Notes: generated by a model not told the origin, from the letters alone. Shown: positions 36,435 to 47,755, numbered from the stretch's first letter. The stretch: 64,000 nucleotides of DNA from Caballeronia turbans (GCA_001544655.2 FCOD02000014.1:1-64000), one strand, 5' to 3'. Program-made: numbers and translations.

Positions 36435-38218
36435 TTTATCGGGGGCCGGGATAGCTATTGGACATTTCGGCGCCCCTTCCGCGTCACTGAATCGAACGCG
36501 CCTCACGTCGCGCGCGATGCCTCGAACTAAAATGAAAGGTATTCGATGTCGAAGCCGAAGTGTCGCGTCCAAGCGCTGCCTTAATGGCCAAAACCATACC
36601 GTGTCAGCTAAGAGACGAGATCATTAAAGTTGCGCCACTGTTCGCCCGCATACGCGTCAGCGGCCCGTGCGGCAGTCGAGCGCATTTACCAAGTTAAGGC
36701 GCCGATTAAAAATAGCGCAATTACTGTATGGTGAAGCAGCCGTTTAGCGACACGAAAAGCCGCTCGACTTTTCGTCTCGAGAAGCGATTAAGTACATTTA
36801 AATATAATCCAACCGGCCAGCACAAGCCTCCTAAGCGACTCAATCCAGTTATTTCGTTATTCGAACACTCCCAAGCCAACCAGAATACTTTCTCGCTCTT
36901 TTCACGCTCTGCGACAATAGCGATACATGTCGTTTCAATGTTATCACGCATCCTCGACAGAAAATCTATTGCTTCGCCCACATCCCACCCGCCTCTTCAT
37001 GGCTCCGCTGCCAAGTGCAACAACAACTCATGCGACAACTCTTACTTATTCAGAAAACAACAGTGCCTAGACTTTGTGGAGCTACCAGCAAATCGGCCTA
37101 CCCACGTTCGGCAACTCATTTATTGCCCGTATCCAAGTCGCAAGACCCAGTGAACTGAGTGTTCTGGAAATTGAGTTTCGCTGGACTCCTAGGTCATTTG
37201 CCGCGCGAACACAAATCGATACAACGGCGGATTGAGGACTTCTTCGAGCGGACATTCAGGCCGAAGCGGTACTCCTTGCTTCGACGGCCGATGCAAGCCA
37301 CACAAACTAAAACCAGAATCGAGCAGGAGATGATATGAACCACTGCCACCACGCTAATTGCCAGGTCGCGCGCAACCCTGTTCGATAATCCTCCTATGAG
37401 TCTTGATTGAACAACACCATTCTTTCACAAGAGCGTCATTCGCGACCTATAGCCACGAGAGTACATTGTCTGCAGGAGAACAGAGTCATGGAGTTTGAAC
37501 ACCGATTGAAGGCAACGATCGGAGAATCCGAATAAGACGTTGATGAACCGTTTTACTGGTTCAAGAGATGCCTAACGACCTCGGCAACTCATAAGCAACG
37601 ATGATCTCCTCTGATGTACTGAGGACCCTGAATATTCACTAGCGTGCTGTGGAGGCGAGAAAGCGCAAGGCCCGGACGGCCTTTGGCTGCGAATGACCGG
37701 CCATGAGTCAGTCCATGCGTCAATTCTGAACAGGTATCGAAATTGCGTGCCAGCACGTGGATGAGCACCATCACTTTCCGCGACGAAAAATCGGTCTCCA
37801 TCTGCGCTAAATCGTCGCGCAAACTCGTTTGCAACGAGTCGATCAGTAGCAGCGCTTCGGAGGTTGTCATCAAAAATTTAGTCGCGCACGACCTCGATAC
37901 GCGCCCGATCAACGCAACCGGATCCATCGCGCGGCCGTTCACGGAAGCTCGAGTTCAGCCAATTTACAATGGTATCAAACTCGACGACAAGACGGTAACT
38001 ACGGAGGCACTGCTTCGTTTTTGCGCTTTGCCCAAGCTAGAGGTTGATCGGCGCGCTGATTTAGTCCCGTATCGCTCATCGGATCGCACGGAAGACGCTT
38101 AGCGGTCCGACGACGCGGCGCCCGAGTTTTGGTCGGTTTAGTTGGTTGGAGCCATCCAAACCCGCTCCGCCATACGTCGAATAGGACGTGCGCGGCGCGC
38201 CATGCGACGTGAAGCATA
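36435..38218. other. 1.8-kb gene-poor region
   Basis: A+T-richer than the flanks, with no gene that can be supported. Frames at 36721-36981 (-) and 37589-37942 (-) are open but lack Shine-Dalgarno sequences and recognisable families. It probably represents decayed DNA between the duplicated DPA-locus remnants and the truncated reductase gene. Confidence 0.45.
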
Positions 38219-39337
38219 ATGGTGGAAATCAATCGCAACGCCTTTCGTGACGCCGGCCTGGAATTTGTGTTGGGCACGGGCCGCTTCGTCGCCCCCCGCC
38301 GGCTCGCCGTTAAAACAAATGATGGCAGTCTGCGAATCATCGAAGGTGAGCATGCTTTCATCAACACGGGCACGACGGCGGCGATTCCCGACGTGCCCGG
38401 GTTGAAGGCCGCCGCGCCGCTGACCCACTTCGAAGCGCTGGTGCTGACGACCTTGCCCGAGAGCCTGATCGTTCTCGGTGGTGGATATATCGGGCTGGAA
38501 ATGGCGCAGGCATTCGGTAAGCTCGGCAGCAAGGTCACAGTGATACAGGACGCGCCACGCGTGGCGATGCGTGAAGACGAGGACGTCACCGAGGCAATAG
38601 AAACAGCGCTGAAAGAGGAAGGCATCGATGTCAAAACCGGCGTGAGGCCCGCCCGCGTGACGGGCACGTCGGGTGAGTCAGTGACACTTGTATTGCAGAA
38701 CGGCAGCATGGTGAGCGGTAGTCACCTTCTGGTCGCGGCAGGCCGCACCCCTGTCACATCCGGTATCGGCCTCGAGGCCGCCGGCGTGGAAGTGGACGCG
38801 CGCGGCTGCATCAAAACGGATGAACGTCTGCGGACGACAGCAGAGCGCACATGGGCGATCGGCGAGGTGGCAGGGACACCGATGTTCACGCATGCATCGT
38901 TTGACGACTACGGCGTTCTGCGCTCGCAACTCGTTGGGGAAATTGCGAAAACCACGCGCGGCAGAATCATCCCGTATGCGCTATTTATCGAGCCGGAACT
39001 CGGTCGTATCGGTTTGAGCGAAGTCGACGCGAAGGCGCGCGGCATCCCGGTGCGTATTGCGAAGCTGCCGATGGCGGCGGTGCCACGGGCGCGGACGAAC
39101 GGCGCGACCAAGGGCTTTATGAAGATCCTGATCGACGCGCAGTCAAACGCTATCCTTGGCTTCGCGATGCTGGGCGCCAATTCCGGCGACGTAGTCGCCG
39201 CGGTGCATATGGCGATGCTTGGGGGATTGCCTTATACAGCGGTGCGCGATGCGATCATTGCGCATCCGTTGATCTCCGAAGGGCTGAATATCCTGCTTGC
39301 GAAGGTGCCGGAGCGTACCCTCAATGCGCAGCGGTGA
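38219..39337 (+). pseudogene. N-terminally truncated mercuric-reductase-like flavoprotein
   Basis: 372 residues of a class I pyridine-nucleotide-disulfide oxidoreductase, which is normally ~450 aa. The NAD(P)H-binding LIVLGGGYIGLEMAQAFGKLG, the second FAD segment (TTAERTWAIGEVAG) and the C-terminal dimerisation domain are intact. The first ~75 residues are missing, including the FAD-binding GxGxxG and the redox CxxxxC. An in-frame TGA lies nine bases upstream of the first ATG, so no longer protein is possible. It can hardly be catalytic. The related full-length proteins are often annotated as mercuric reductase or FAD-containing oxidoreductase. Confidence 0.85.
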
Positions 39338-40050
39338 AAAAGACTGCCAGCTGTGGGGAACAAGTCACGGTTCTGGACCCGGAGCACTGGCGACTGTCCC
39401 ATGCTTCTCGACACACCACAGCCGTACGTCGCTCCGTTACAAGGCGATTGACTTCCACTCTTGGAATTACCTGTTGATCGTTTTACCCCTTAGCTCGTGT
39501 TTTCCGTTACTGTAGCCAGGTTTCGAACACGCCTGATCAGCGCTTCCTGCTGCGCCTTGCACACAGCATCCGCCACGAGCGTATCCGCGGAGCAGTCCGG
39601 ACGACGAACCTCTAACGGCTTCTTCGGCATGCATCATGCGGTGCCTCGCTTGTCGGAATTTCGTTCCCGCGGCAATCATCCGATAGCAGCCCTACGGTAA
39701 TACGCCAGTTTCCTTTAAGTCAAACTCGTCTTCGCGCCCGGGCTTCAAGTGCGGCCTGCGGGTCTTGTCCAACTCGGGGGCCCTACGCGATGCTTTGCGG
39801 CTGCTCACCAGAACGACCTTGCCGTGCTCGCTTTTCGACATCAAGGCTAAAGAGTGTTCAGGCGAGCTCGACGATCCCACGTTCGCGTAGTCCATTTCGT
39901 CTAATGTTCTTTACGTGCTCATGGATACCGCTCAACAGCGTGGGCGAGATCGCGAAATTGCCGCACGATGGATTCGAGCCCGCCCCGCCGCGGACGTCGA
40001 AGAGAAAGTGCTGCAGGTGTAGCGCGAGTTCTGGTTGAAGCGCTGACACG
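39338..40050. other. 713-bp region without a supported gene
   Basis: Several short open frames exist on both strands, none with a ribosome-binding site or a recognised family. It separates the truncated flavoprotein gene from the 3' end of the FAD-linked dehydrogenase gene. Confidence 0.45.
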
Positions 40051-41442
40051 CTAGATCAACTTGCCGGGGTTCAAGATGCCGTTCGGGTCGAGCGCGCGTT
40101 TGATCGCGGTCATGGCCGCGATCTCCTCGGGCGAACGCGAGAGCGGCAGGAACTCGCGCTTGAGCAACCCGATGCCATGCTCCGCCGAGACCGATCCGCG
40201 ATACGGCACGACCATGTCGTAGACGAACGCGTAGACCTCATGATGCAGCACGCCCGGCACCGAATGACCGTCCACGGTCACGTGCAGGTTCGAATCACCG
40301 ATATGGCCGAAGTAGTACGAGCGGTTCGACGGCCAGCGCGCATCGAGCGCGGCGCGGCATTCGTCGACGAATTGGCCGATTGAGCCGACCGGCAAGCTGA
40401 CGTCGAAATTGATCGGATCGAGCCGTGCCGGAAATTCCGCAGTGCACTCGCGAACTTGCCACAGCGCACGCGCATCCGCCACCGATTGCGCGACGATCGC
40501 ATCGCGCACCGCGCCGGCGCCGAAGGCCTCGGCGAGCGCGGCAGCGAAGCGCTCGCCGTCGTGGTCGGCATCGAAGCCCGCGTGTTCGATCAGCGCGTAA
40601 AGCGAATGCGCCGCGGCAAACGGCGAGCGCGCCGAGGGTGTGAGCGAAACGCCGAAGTCGAAGAAGTCCGGCCACATGATTTCGAACGCGCCGATATCGT
40701 TGCCGAAGCGTGCCGAGAGCGCACGCAACAGCGCGACGACCTGATCGTAGCCATCGAGCGCGACGAGTGCCGTGTGACGCCCCGCGCGCGGCGGATGCAG
40801 CCGCAACACTGCGCGCGTGATAACGCCGAGCGTGCCCTCCGAGCCGACGAAAAGCTGTTTCAGGTCATAGCCCGTGTTGTTCTTGATCATCTTGTTCATC
40901 GAACTGAGCACGGCGCCGTTCGCGAGCACGGCTTCGAGGCCGAGCACCTGTTCGCGCGCGGTGCCCGACTGGATGACACGATTGCCGCCCGCGTTTGTCG
41001 CGAGGTTGCCGCCGATCTGACACGAGCCGCGCGCGCCGAGGTCGAGTCCGAGTTCGAAGCCCTCCGCCGCCGCGGCTTCCTGCGCGCTCTGCAAGGTGGT
41101 GCCGGCGAGCACGGTCATCGTCGCCGATGCCGCGTCGATTTCCTCGATTCCAACGAGCCGTTCGAGCGAAATCGCGATGTCAGCCGCACGCGCGATTGCG
41201 CCGCCCGCGAGCCCCGTCATGCCGCCTTGCGGCACGACGCTCTGGCGCGCTTCGTTGCAGATCGCGAGCGCGCGCGACACCTCTTCGGTCGAGCGCGGCA
41301 GCACGAGCGCCGCGGGTCGCGCGGGCGCGTGGCCGGTCCAGTCGGTCATCGAGCGTTGCCCGATGGCTTCGCCCACGCGCACGCGGTCGTTGCCCAGGGC
41401 CTCGCGCAACGCGGCGATGGTGGCGTCGAGCGGCGCGCTCAT
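40051..41442 (-). CDS. FAD-linked 2-hydroxyacid dehydrogenase, GlcD/D2HGDH-like
   Basis: 463 aa. An N-terminal FAD_binding_4 domain (VVPQGGMTGLAGGA, GLDLGARGSCQIGGNLATNAGG) is followed by the FAD-oxidase C-terminal domain. That domain holds NNTGYDLKQLFVGSEGTLGV, the metal-site stretch YYFGHIGDSNLHVTV and the terminal AEHGIGLLKREFL. The family oxidises D-2-hydroxy acids (glycolate, D-lactate, D-2-hydroxyglutarate) to 2-keto acids. It overlaps the preceding oxygenase gene by ATGA. In this catabolic locus it could process a hydroxy acid made upstream or downstream of the aminotransferase step; the substrate is unknown. Confidence 0.92.
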   Translation of the reverse strand: MSAPLDATIAALREALGNDRVRVGEAIGQRSMTDWTGHAPARPAALVLPRSTEEVSRALAICNEARQSVVPQGGMTGLAGGAIARAADIAISLERLVGIEEIDAASATMTVLAGTTLQSAQEAAAAEGFELGLDLGARGSCQIGGNLATNAGGNRVIQSGTAREQVLGLEAVLANGAVLSSMNKMIKNNTGYDLKQLFVGSEGTLGVITRAVLRLHPPRAGRHTALVALDGYDQVVALLRALSARFGNDIGAFEIMWPDFFDFGVSLTPSARSPFAAAHSLYALIEHAGFDADHDGERFAAALAEAFGAGAVRDAIVAQSVADARALWQVRECTAEFPARLDPINFDVSLPVGSIGQFVDECRAALDARWPSNRSYYFGHIGDSNLHVTVDGHSVPGVLHHEVYAFVYDMVVPYRGSVSAEHGIGLLKREFLPLSRSPEEIAAMTAIKRALDPNGILNPGKLI

Positions 41443-42428
41443 GCGGCTGTGCCCTGCTGCTCAGCTGCGCGTTTCTTGCGATAGCCCATTGAATCGTTGA
41501 TGCGCCCGAGGATGTAATCGCCTGCCGCTACCGGCGCATGACGCACCTCGCTCGCCGGTGTGCCAAGCTCGGCCGGATCGACGATGGCGCCGTAGGTCGG
41601 ATCGTAGAAAGTCGCGATCGAGTAGCGCTGCTGGCCCGACGCATTGATCACGCGATGCAACGTCGAGCGGAACCGGTCGTTGGTCCAGCGCGCGAGCAGA
41701 TCGCCGACATTGACGACGAAGCTGCCCGGAATTGGCGGCGCGTCGATCCAGGTGTCGTTCGCGATTTCACGCACTTGCAGACCGCCCACCTGGTCCTGCC
41801 AAAGCAGCGTGATGCAGCCGTAGTCCGTATGAGGCGCGACGCCGAATTGATCCTCGTCGGATTGGCACGGCTGCGGTGGGTAATAGACCATTTGCGTGCG
41901 CTGCATGCGCTTCGTGTAGCGCGAGGCGAAAAAATGCTCGTCGATGTCGAGACTTGACGCCACGGCCCGCAGCAGATGACTGCCGCACTCGCCGATCGCC
42001 TCGTAATACCCATAGAGCGCCGGCCTCAGCTCGGGCATGAAGTCAGGCCAGTTGTTCGGGCCGCGCAGCGCCTGGCCCGCGAGCACGTCGGGATCGTCCT
42101 CGGGCAGTTCGAGGCCGATGCTGTAGAACTCCTTATAGTCAGGGCGCTTGGCCTGATACATGGTTGCGTCACCGAGCGAATTGAAGCCGCGATGCCGTTG
42201 ATTCACCGCTGCGCGCCGCTTCGTTCCGACGGGAAACGCAAAGAACTTGCGCGCGGCGGCTTCGGCTGCGTCGATCACATCCTGCGGCACACCATGATTA
42301 ACGATGTAGAAGAAGCCGATGGTCGTGCAGGCTTCGCGAATTTCGTGGCCCACGCGCACGAGAGCGGCAGCGTCGCCTTCGCGCACGCCGCTGAAATCGA
42401 TGAGGGGAATTCGGGTGACTGACGGCAT
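41439..42428 (-). CDS. isopenicillin-N-synthase-like 2-oxoglutarate/Fe(II) oxygenase
   Basis: 329-aa DIOX_N plus 2OG-FeII_Oxy protein. The metal triad is His200-x-Asp202 (APHTDYG) and His258 (STLHRV). The 2-oxoglutarate-binding Arg268-x-Ser270 is in QQRYSIATFYDP. The N-terminal IPLIDFSG and GFFYIVNHGV are typical. It should hydroxylate or oxidise a small molecule, possibly an amino acid or its derivative given the neighbouring transporter and aminotransferase. It is the first gene of the leftward arm and is divergent from the transporter genes across a 286-bp operator-bearing spacer. Some relatives are labelled ethylene-forming enzyme; that function cannot be inferred here. Confidence 0.92.
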   Translation of the reverse strand: MPSVTRIPLIDFSGVREGDAAALVRVGHEIREACTTIGFFYIVNHGVPQDVIDAAEAAARKFFAFPVGTKRRAAVNQRHRGFNSLGDATMYQAKRPDYKEFYSIGLELPEDDPDVLAGQALRGPNNWPDFMPELRPALYGYYEAIGECGSHLLRAVASSLDIDEHFFASRYTKRMQRTQMVYYPPQPCQSDEDQFGVAPHTDYGCITLLWQDQVGGLQVREIANDTWIDAPPIPGSFVVNVGDLLARWTNDRFRSTLHRVINASGQQRYSIATFYDPTYGAIVDPAELGTPASEVRHAPVAAGDYILGRINDSMGYRKKRAAEQQGTAA

Positions 42429-42512
42429 CGGCTGGCTCCTGGAGCGGCGTGGCGAGGGGGTGTTCGGCTCGCCGTCACGCGAAAAAACTCGCGCACGGCA
42501 TCACGCATCTCC

Positions 42513-42528
42513 GGTTGTATATACCGCC
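42513..42528. promoter_or_regulatory. candidate GntR/HutC-type operator 1
   Basis: The palindromic core GTATATAC (42517-42524) is flanked by GG and CC to give GGTTGTATATACCGCC. It lies about 92 bp before the oxygenase start. HutC-subfamily regulators bind GTATA/TATAC palindromes, and a HutC-type gene closes this locus. Confidence 0.65.
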
Positions 42529-42634
42529 AATTCCAACGCCGCAAGTTGCAACGCAGCGAATCGGACCGCGACTTGCCGGCATGCTCATGCGCCTAGGAAT
42601 CTGCAAAGAATTTCTTTTTGGTCGTCGAAATTTC

Positions 42635-42649
42635 GCGGTATATACTGCC
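42635..42649. promoter_or_regulatory. candidate GntR/HutC-type operator 2
   Basis: A second GTATATAC core (42638-42645) in GCGGTATATACTGCC. It is about 74 bp before the binding-protein start and 121 bp from the first core. The two sites sit at matching distances from the two divergent genes. Confidence 0.65.
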
Positions 42650-42714
42650 TCGCATACCGCGCTGACCAATGGCTGCCGCACGCGCGACGACCGCTTTGCT
42701 ACCTGGAGACTCTA

Positions 42715-43542
42715 ATGAATATCCTTGCAGGCTGGAGAAGTCGAGTGCTGATGTTGACCCTGTGCGCCGCGAGCGTGTGCGCGCATGCCGAAGATCAGCT
42801 TGCGAAGGTGAAGAAGGCGGGCGAACTCGTGGTCGGCACGGAGATGCAGTTCGCGCCGTTCGACTTTCTCGAAAACGGCCAGCAAGCAGGTTTCAACAAG
42901 GATCTTTTCGCGGAGATCGGCAAGGAGATCGGCGTGAAGGTGCGCTTCATCGACTTGCCCTGGCCGAGCGTGCTGCCTGGTCTTGAAGCGGGCAAGTTCG
43001 ACATGGTCGGCGGCCCGATCACGGTGACGAAAGCGCGTATGGAACGCTATACGTACACGCTGCCCGTCGCCGATGCCACCGACGCCTTCCTCAAGCGTGC
43101 CAACGATTCGAACCTCAAGCAATCGTCCGATGTCGCGGGCAAGACCGTCGGCGCGGGTAAGGGTTCGGCGCAGCTCGATCAGTTGAAGGCCTACGCGGCC
43201 ACGCTGCCGAAGCCGCCGGAAATCCGCGAATACGTTGATAACAATCAGGCCTACGCGGACCTCGCGGCGGGCCGGATTGTCGCAGTGGCAAATTCGATGA
43301 CCAACATCGCGTACGTCGCAAAGCAGCGACCGGAGACGTTCGCGGTCGTCCAGCCGCCGTTCGGCGCGAAGGTGTACTTCGCGTATTGCCTGCGCAAGGA
43401 CGCGGACAGCAAGCCGCTGGCCGACGCGTTCAACAACGCGCTCCTTAAGCTCGACAAGGACGGACGCCTCGCCACGCTGCAGAAGAAGTGGTTCGGCGTC
43501 GCGATGCAGGTCCCGCCGACGCTGCCCACGCCGAACTACTGA
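42715..43542 (+). CDS. polar amino-acid ABC transporter, periplasmic binding protein
   Basis: 275 aa. A Sec signal peptide covers about residues 1-25 (cleavage after CAHA). The SBP_bac_3 domain begins VKKAGELVVGTEMQFAPFDF and contains GGPITVTKARMERYTYTLP. It binds a polar amino acid or related compound in the periplasm and delivers it to the two permeases downstream. The ATG at 42715 is preceded by TGGAG; longer upstream frames run through the operator region and are rejected. It is the first gene of the rightward operon. Confidence 0.95.
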   Translation: MNILAGWRSRVLMLTLCAASVCAHAEDQLAKVKKAGELVVGTEMQFAPFDFLENGQQAGFNKDLFAEIGKEIGVKVRFIDLPWPSVLPGLEAGKFDMVGGPITVTKARMERYTYTLPVADATDAFLKRANDSNLKQSSDVAGKTVGAGKGSAQLDQLKAYAATLPKPPEIREYVDNNQAYADLAAGRIVAVANSMTNIAYVAKQRPETFAVVQPPFGAKVYFAYCLRKDADSKPLADAFNNALLKLDKDGRLATLQKKWFGVAMQVPPTLPTPNY

Positions 43543-43576
43543 GTCAGCGCATCACGCGTCCGAACACGGAGGCCCC

Positions 43577-44227
43577 ATGTTCAGCATGACTGTTTTCGTG
43601 CAAGGCATCCCGCTGCTGTTGCAGGCGGCGGTCGCGACTATCGGCATTTCGCTCGCCGGACTCGTGATCGGATTTTTCGTGGCGATCGGCGTGTGCTCGG
43701 CGCGGCTCTCGCCGAGCCGGGCCTGGCGCGCGGCGGGCGGCGCGTACGTATTCTTCTTTCGCGGCGTGCCGATGCTCGTGCAGTTGCTGCTCGTCTACTA
43801 CCTGCTGCCGTTCGCCGGCATCAACGTGCCGCCGCTCGTCGCCGCAATCAGCACGGTGTCGCTGTGTTCGGCGTCGTACATTGCGGAGATTTTACGCGGC
43901 GGCTTTCTCAGCATTCCGCCGGGCCAGATCGAAGCCGCGCGCATGCTTGGCCTGCCGCCGCTTGACACGCTGCGCCGCATCCTCGTGCCGCAGGCGTTCC
44001 GGCTGACGCTGCCGTCGCTCGTGAACGAGATGGTGCTGCTCATCAAGGCGTCGTCACTGATCTCGGTGGTCGGCATCGCCGAAGTCACGCGCACCGCGCA
44101 GAACATCGCAGCCAGCACGTACCGGCCGCTGGAGGCGTATGTCGCGGCGGGGCTCATCTATTTCGTGATCTGCGGCGCGCTGTCGCTCCTCGCGCACGCC
44201 GCCGAAGCGCGGCTGCAACACGCCTAA
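43577..44227 (+). CDS. amino-acid ABC transporter permease
   Basis: 216 aa of the HisMQ/GlnP family, with about five membrane helices. The ATPase-contacting EAA loop is IEAARMLGLPPLDTLRRILVP. It pairs with the permease encoded 10 bp downstream to form the membrane channel of the uptake system. An ACGGAGG-like ribosome-binding site precedes the ATG. Confidence 0.95.
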   Translation: MFSMTVFVQGIPLLLQAAVATIGISLAGLVIGFFVAIGVCSARLSPSRAWRAAGGAYVFFFRGVPMLVQLLLVYYLLPFAGINVPPLVAAISTVSLCSASYIAEILRGGFLSIPPGQIEAARMLGLPPLDTLRRILVPQAFRLTLPSLVNEMVLLIKASSLISVVGIAEVTRTAQNIAASTYRPLEAYVAAGLIYFVICGALSLLAHAAEARLQHA

Positions 44228-44237
44228 GGACGACGCC

Positions 44238-44900
44238 ATGCAGCAGTTCGACCCCGCCGTCATCACGCACAACCTGTCCGCCATCGGCGCGGGACTTGCG
44301 ACGACGCTCGGCACGTGGATCGCCGGTGTCGTGCTCGGCCTCGCAATCGCCTTCGCCATCGCGCTGCTGCAACTCTTTTGCGGACGCTGGGTGCGTGCCG
44401 TGCTGCGCGCCTACATCGAACTCTTTCGCGGCACGCCGTTTCTCGTGCAGCTCTTTTTGCTGTACTACGGCGGCCCGTCGTTCGGGCTGACGCTCGAACC
44501 GCTAACTGCGGGCATCCTCGGGCTCGGACTCTACGGCAGCGCGTACTTCGCCGAAGCGTTCCGCTCGGGCTTTCGCGCGGTGCCGCCGGGACATCTCGAA
44601 GCGGCGTCGTGTCTTGGCATGTCGCGCTGGCAGATCGTCCTGCGCATCCAGATTCCTCAGATGTTCGTACTGATCGTGCCCGCCATCGTCAACTTGATCA
44701 TCGTGCTTAGTAAGGAAACCGCGGTGCTGTCGATCGTGACCGTTCCCGAACTCACGTTCGTCTTGACCGGCATCGGCTCGGCGACGTTCGCCTTCGTCGA
44801 GACGCTGCTTGCGCTATGCGTGTGCTATCTGCTGCTCGTCGAACTCGCATCGCGCGCGGGACTCTGGGCGGAGGCACGGCTCACGCGCTTTCTCGTCTGA
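44238..44900 (+). CDS. amino-acid ABC transporter permease
   Basis: 220 aa, HisMQ family, paralogous to the preceding permease. The EAA loop is LEAASCLGMSRWQIVLRIQIP. About five membrane helices are evident. It begins 10 bp after the first permease gene and completes the heterodimeric channel of the transporter. Confidence 0.95.
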   Translation: MQQFDPAVITHNLSAIGAGLATTLGTWIAGVVLGLAIAFAIALLQLFCGRWVRAVLRAYIELFRGTPFLVQLFLLYYGGPSFGLTLEPLTAGILGLGLYGSAYFAEAFRSGFRAVPPGHLEAASCLGMSRWQIVLRIQIPQMFVLIVPAIVNLIIVLSKETAVLSIVTVPELTFVLTGIGSATFAFVETLLALCVCYLLLVELASRAGLWAEARLTRFLV

Positions 44901-44945
44901 CATGTGGACCATGTGGATTGTTATCCCTCGTCACCAGGTGAACCG

Positions 44946-45808
<863 letters not shown>

Positions 45809-45812
<4 letters not shown>

Positions 45813-46936
45813 GCGCCACTGATGCGTTCATCGCGGCGCTGCGTCCCGATGTGCGCGATCTGCCCGCCTACAATGCCGGCGCATCGGCGGAGCGCGTGCG
45901 CGAACAGTTCGGCGTGTCGCGCGTCGCCAAGCTCGCGAGCAACGAGAATCCCTGCAGCGCGAGCCCGCTCGTGCGAGAGGCGTTGCAGCGTGCGGTCGAG
46001 GAAAGCGTCGCGCGCTATCCGGACTCGTCGTGCAGTGCATTGCGCAACGCGATCGGCGCGACGCTCGACGTCGAGCCCGCGCGCATACTGTTCGGCAATG
46101 GATCAGAGGATCTGCTGGCGGTGGCGGCGCAGACGTTTCTCTCGCCCGGCGATGAAGTCGTCACTGTCACGCCCTCGTTTGGCTTGCATGTGATCTATCC
46201 GCAACTCGCGGGCGCGCGCGTGCGCGCCGTGCCGATGCGCAAGCTGCGCTTCGATGTCGATGCGCTTTGCGAAGCGCTCACGCCGCGCACGCGCATGCTG
46301 CTCGTGAGCAATCCGTCGAACCCTGTGGGCGCGGCGCTTTCGGGCGACGAATTCGGGCGACTGCTCTCGGCGGTCGCGCCGGGCACGCTGATCGTCTGGG
46401 ACGAGGCGTATTTCGAGTACGCGCGCGTCGATCCGTCCTACGCGGCAAGCTTGCCGGCCCTTGAGCACTCGCATTCGCCGTGGCTCATGCTGCGCACGTT
46501 CTCGAAGGCCTACGGGCTGGCGGGTTTGCGCATCGGTTACGGCGTCGCGTCAGATGCGCGTCTCGCCGATCTCATGAACCGCGTGCGCACGCCGTTCAAC
46601 ATCAACCGTCTGGCGCAGTGCGCGGCGCTCGCGGCATGGTCGGACACGGCGTATGTCGCCGACGTCGTGCAGCACACGATCCGCGAGCGCGAACGCATGC
46701 GCGACGCGCTCACGGCGATGGGCTACGCCTGCGCGCCGTCGCTCGCCAACTTCCTGTTCTTTGACGCGCGCGAAGACGCGGACGCGCTTGCGCAACGCCT
46801 GATGCGCGCGGGCGTGATCGTGAAACCGTGGCGCGAGCCGAACTTCACGCGATGCGTGCGTGTCTCGACAGGCAGCCGCGACGACAACGATTTCTTCATC
46901 GAAACGCTCGGGCGCGTGCGCTCGGCGCGGCACTGA
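45809..46936 (+). CDS. histidinol-phosphate aminotransferase-like PLP enzyme
   Basis: 375 aa, fold-type I aminotransferase of the HisC subgroup. Motifs are KLASNENP (41-48), NPSNPVG (168-174), DEAY (198-201) and the PLP lysine Lys233 in [17 protein letters not shown]. HisC-like enzymes act on histidinol phosphate and also on aromatic amino acids. Placement in an uptake operon with a HutC-type regulator suggests a catabolic role, removing the amino group from an imported amino acid, rather than histidine synthesis. It is translationally coupled to the ATPase gene. Confidence 0.88.
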
Positions 46937-46951
46937 GGAGGAGGCGGCGCA

Positions 46952-47755
46952 ATGTCGGGGACCCCGAATGCGAAGCCGGCCGAGCGGGCGCACCAGACCC
47001 TCGAAACCGCCGATATCGGTGCTGAGGCGGACGCTCCGCTCGCCCGCTACGCGCAGGTGAAGACTTACATCCGCGGCAAGATCGAGGCGGGCACGTGGCG
47101 GCCGGGCGATCGCGTCCCTTCGGAACTGAGCCTTGTCGACTCGCTCGGCGTGTCGCGCATGACAATCAACCGCGCGCTGCGCGAACTGACGGCCGAGGGC
47201 TGGATCACACGGCTGTCGGGCGTCGGCACGTTCGTCGCCGAGGCCAAGCCGCAGTCCACGCTGCTGATGATCGCCCACATCGGCGACGAAATCCGTGCGC
47301 GGGGCCACGAGTACACTTCCGAGACGATTCTCGTGCAGCGCGAGAGCGCGCCCGCCGCCGTGGCGAACGCGCTGAGCCTGCCGCCGAGTTCGTCGGTGTT
47401 TCACCTGATCTGCGTGCATCGTGAGAACGGCGTGCCGGTGCGTCTTGAAGACCGCTATGTGAATCCTGCCGTCGCGCCTGAGTTTCTCGAACAGGACTTC
47501 ACGATCCTGCGCCCTTCCGAATACCTCGCGGCGACGGTGCCGGCCCATGAGATAGAACACGTCGTCGATGCATGCCTGCCCACGCGTTCCGAAGCCGAAT
47601 TGCTTGAAATGGCACCCGACGAGCCGTGTCTCACGCTCGTGCGCCGCACATGGTCGGGCGATGCCGCGGTCACGTTCGTACGCTTCGTCCATCCCGGTTC
47701 GCGTTATCGGCTGGGATGCCGCTTCAAGCCCGACGACTCGCGTTACCAGAGCTGA
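46952..47755 (+). CDS. GntR-family regulator, HutC subfamily (UTRA domain)
   Basis: 267 aa. The winged HTH lies at about residues 30-95 (YIRGKIEAGTWRPGDRVPSE, LGVSRMTINRALREL). A C-terminal UTRA ligand domain follows, with EHVVDACLPTRSEAELL and the closing RFVHPGSRYRLGCRF. This pattern matches HutC, which represses histidine utilisation and responds to urocanate. GGAGGAGG lies just upstream of the ATG. As the last gene of the rightward operon it probably represses both arms through the two GTATATAC sites. No hut enzymes are present, so its ligand here may differ. Confidence 0.92.
   Translation: MSGTPNAKPAERAHQTLETADIGAEADAPLARYAQVKTYIRGKIEAGTWRPGDRVPSELSLVDSLGVSRMTINRALRELTAEGWITRLSGVGTFVAEAKPQSTLLMIAHIGDEIRARGHEYTSETILVQRESAPAAVANALSLPPSSSVFHLICVHRENGVPVRLEDRYVNPAVAPEFLEQDFTILRPSEYLAATVPAHEIEHVVDACLPTRSEAELLEMAPDEPCLTLVRRTWSGDAAVTFVRFVHPGSRYRLGCRFKPDDSRYQS

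Noticed and set aside
36721-36981. Open frame of 86 codons on the minus strand
   Set aside because: No Shine-Dalgarno, no recognised family, and located in decayed gene-poor DNA.
37589-37942. Open frame of 117 codons (minus) with a protein-like stretch MTTSEALLLIDSLQTSLRDD
   Set aside because: No ribosome-binding site at any ATG and no family match. The composition is plausible, but support is too thin to list as a gene.
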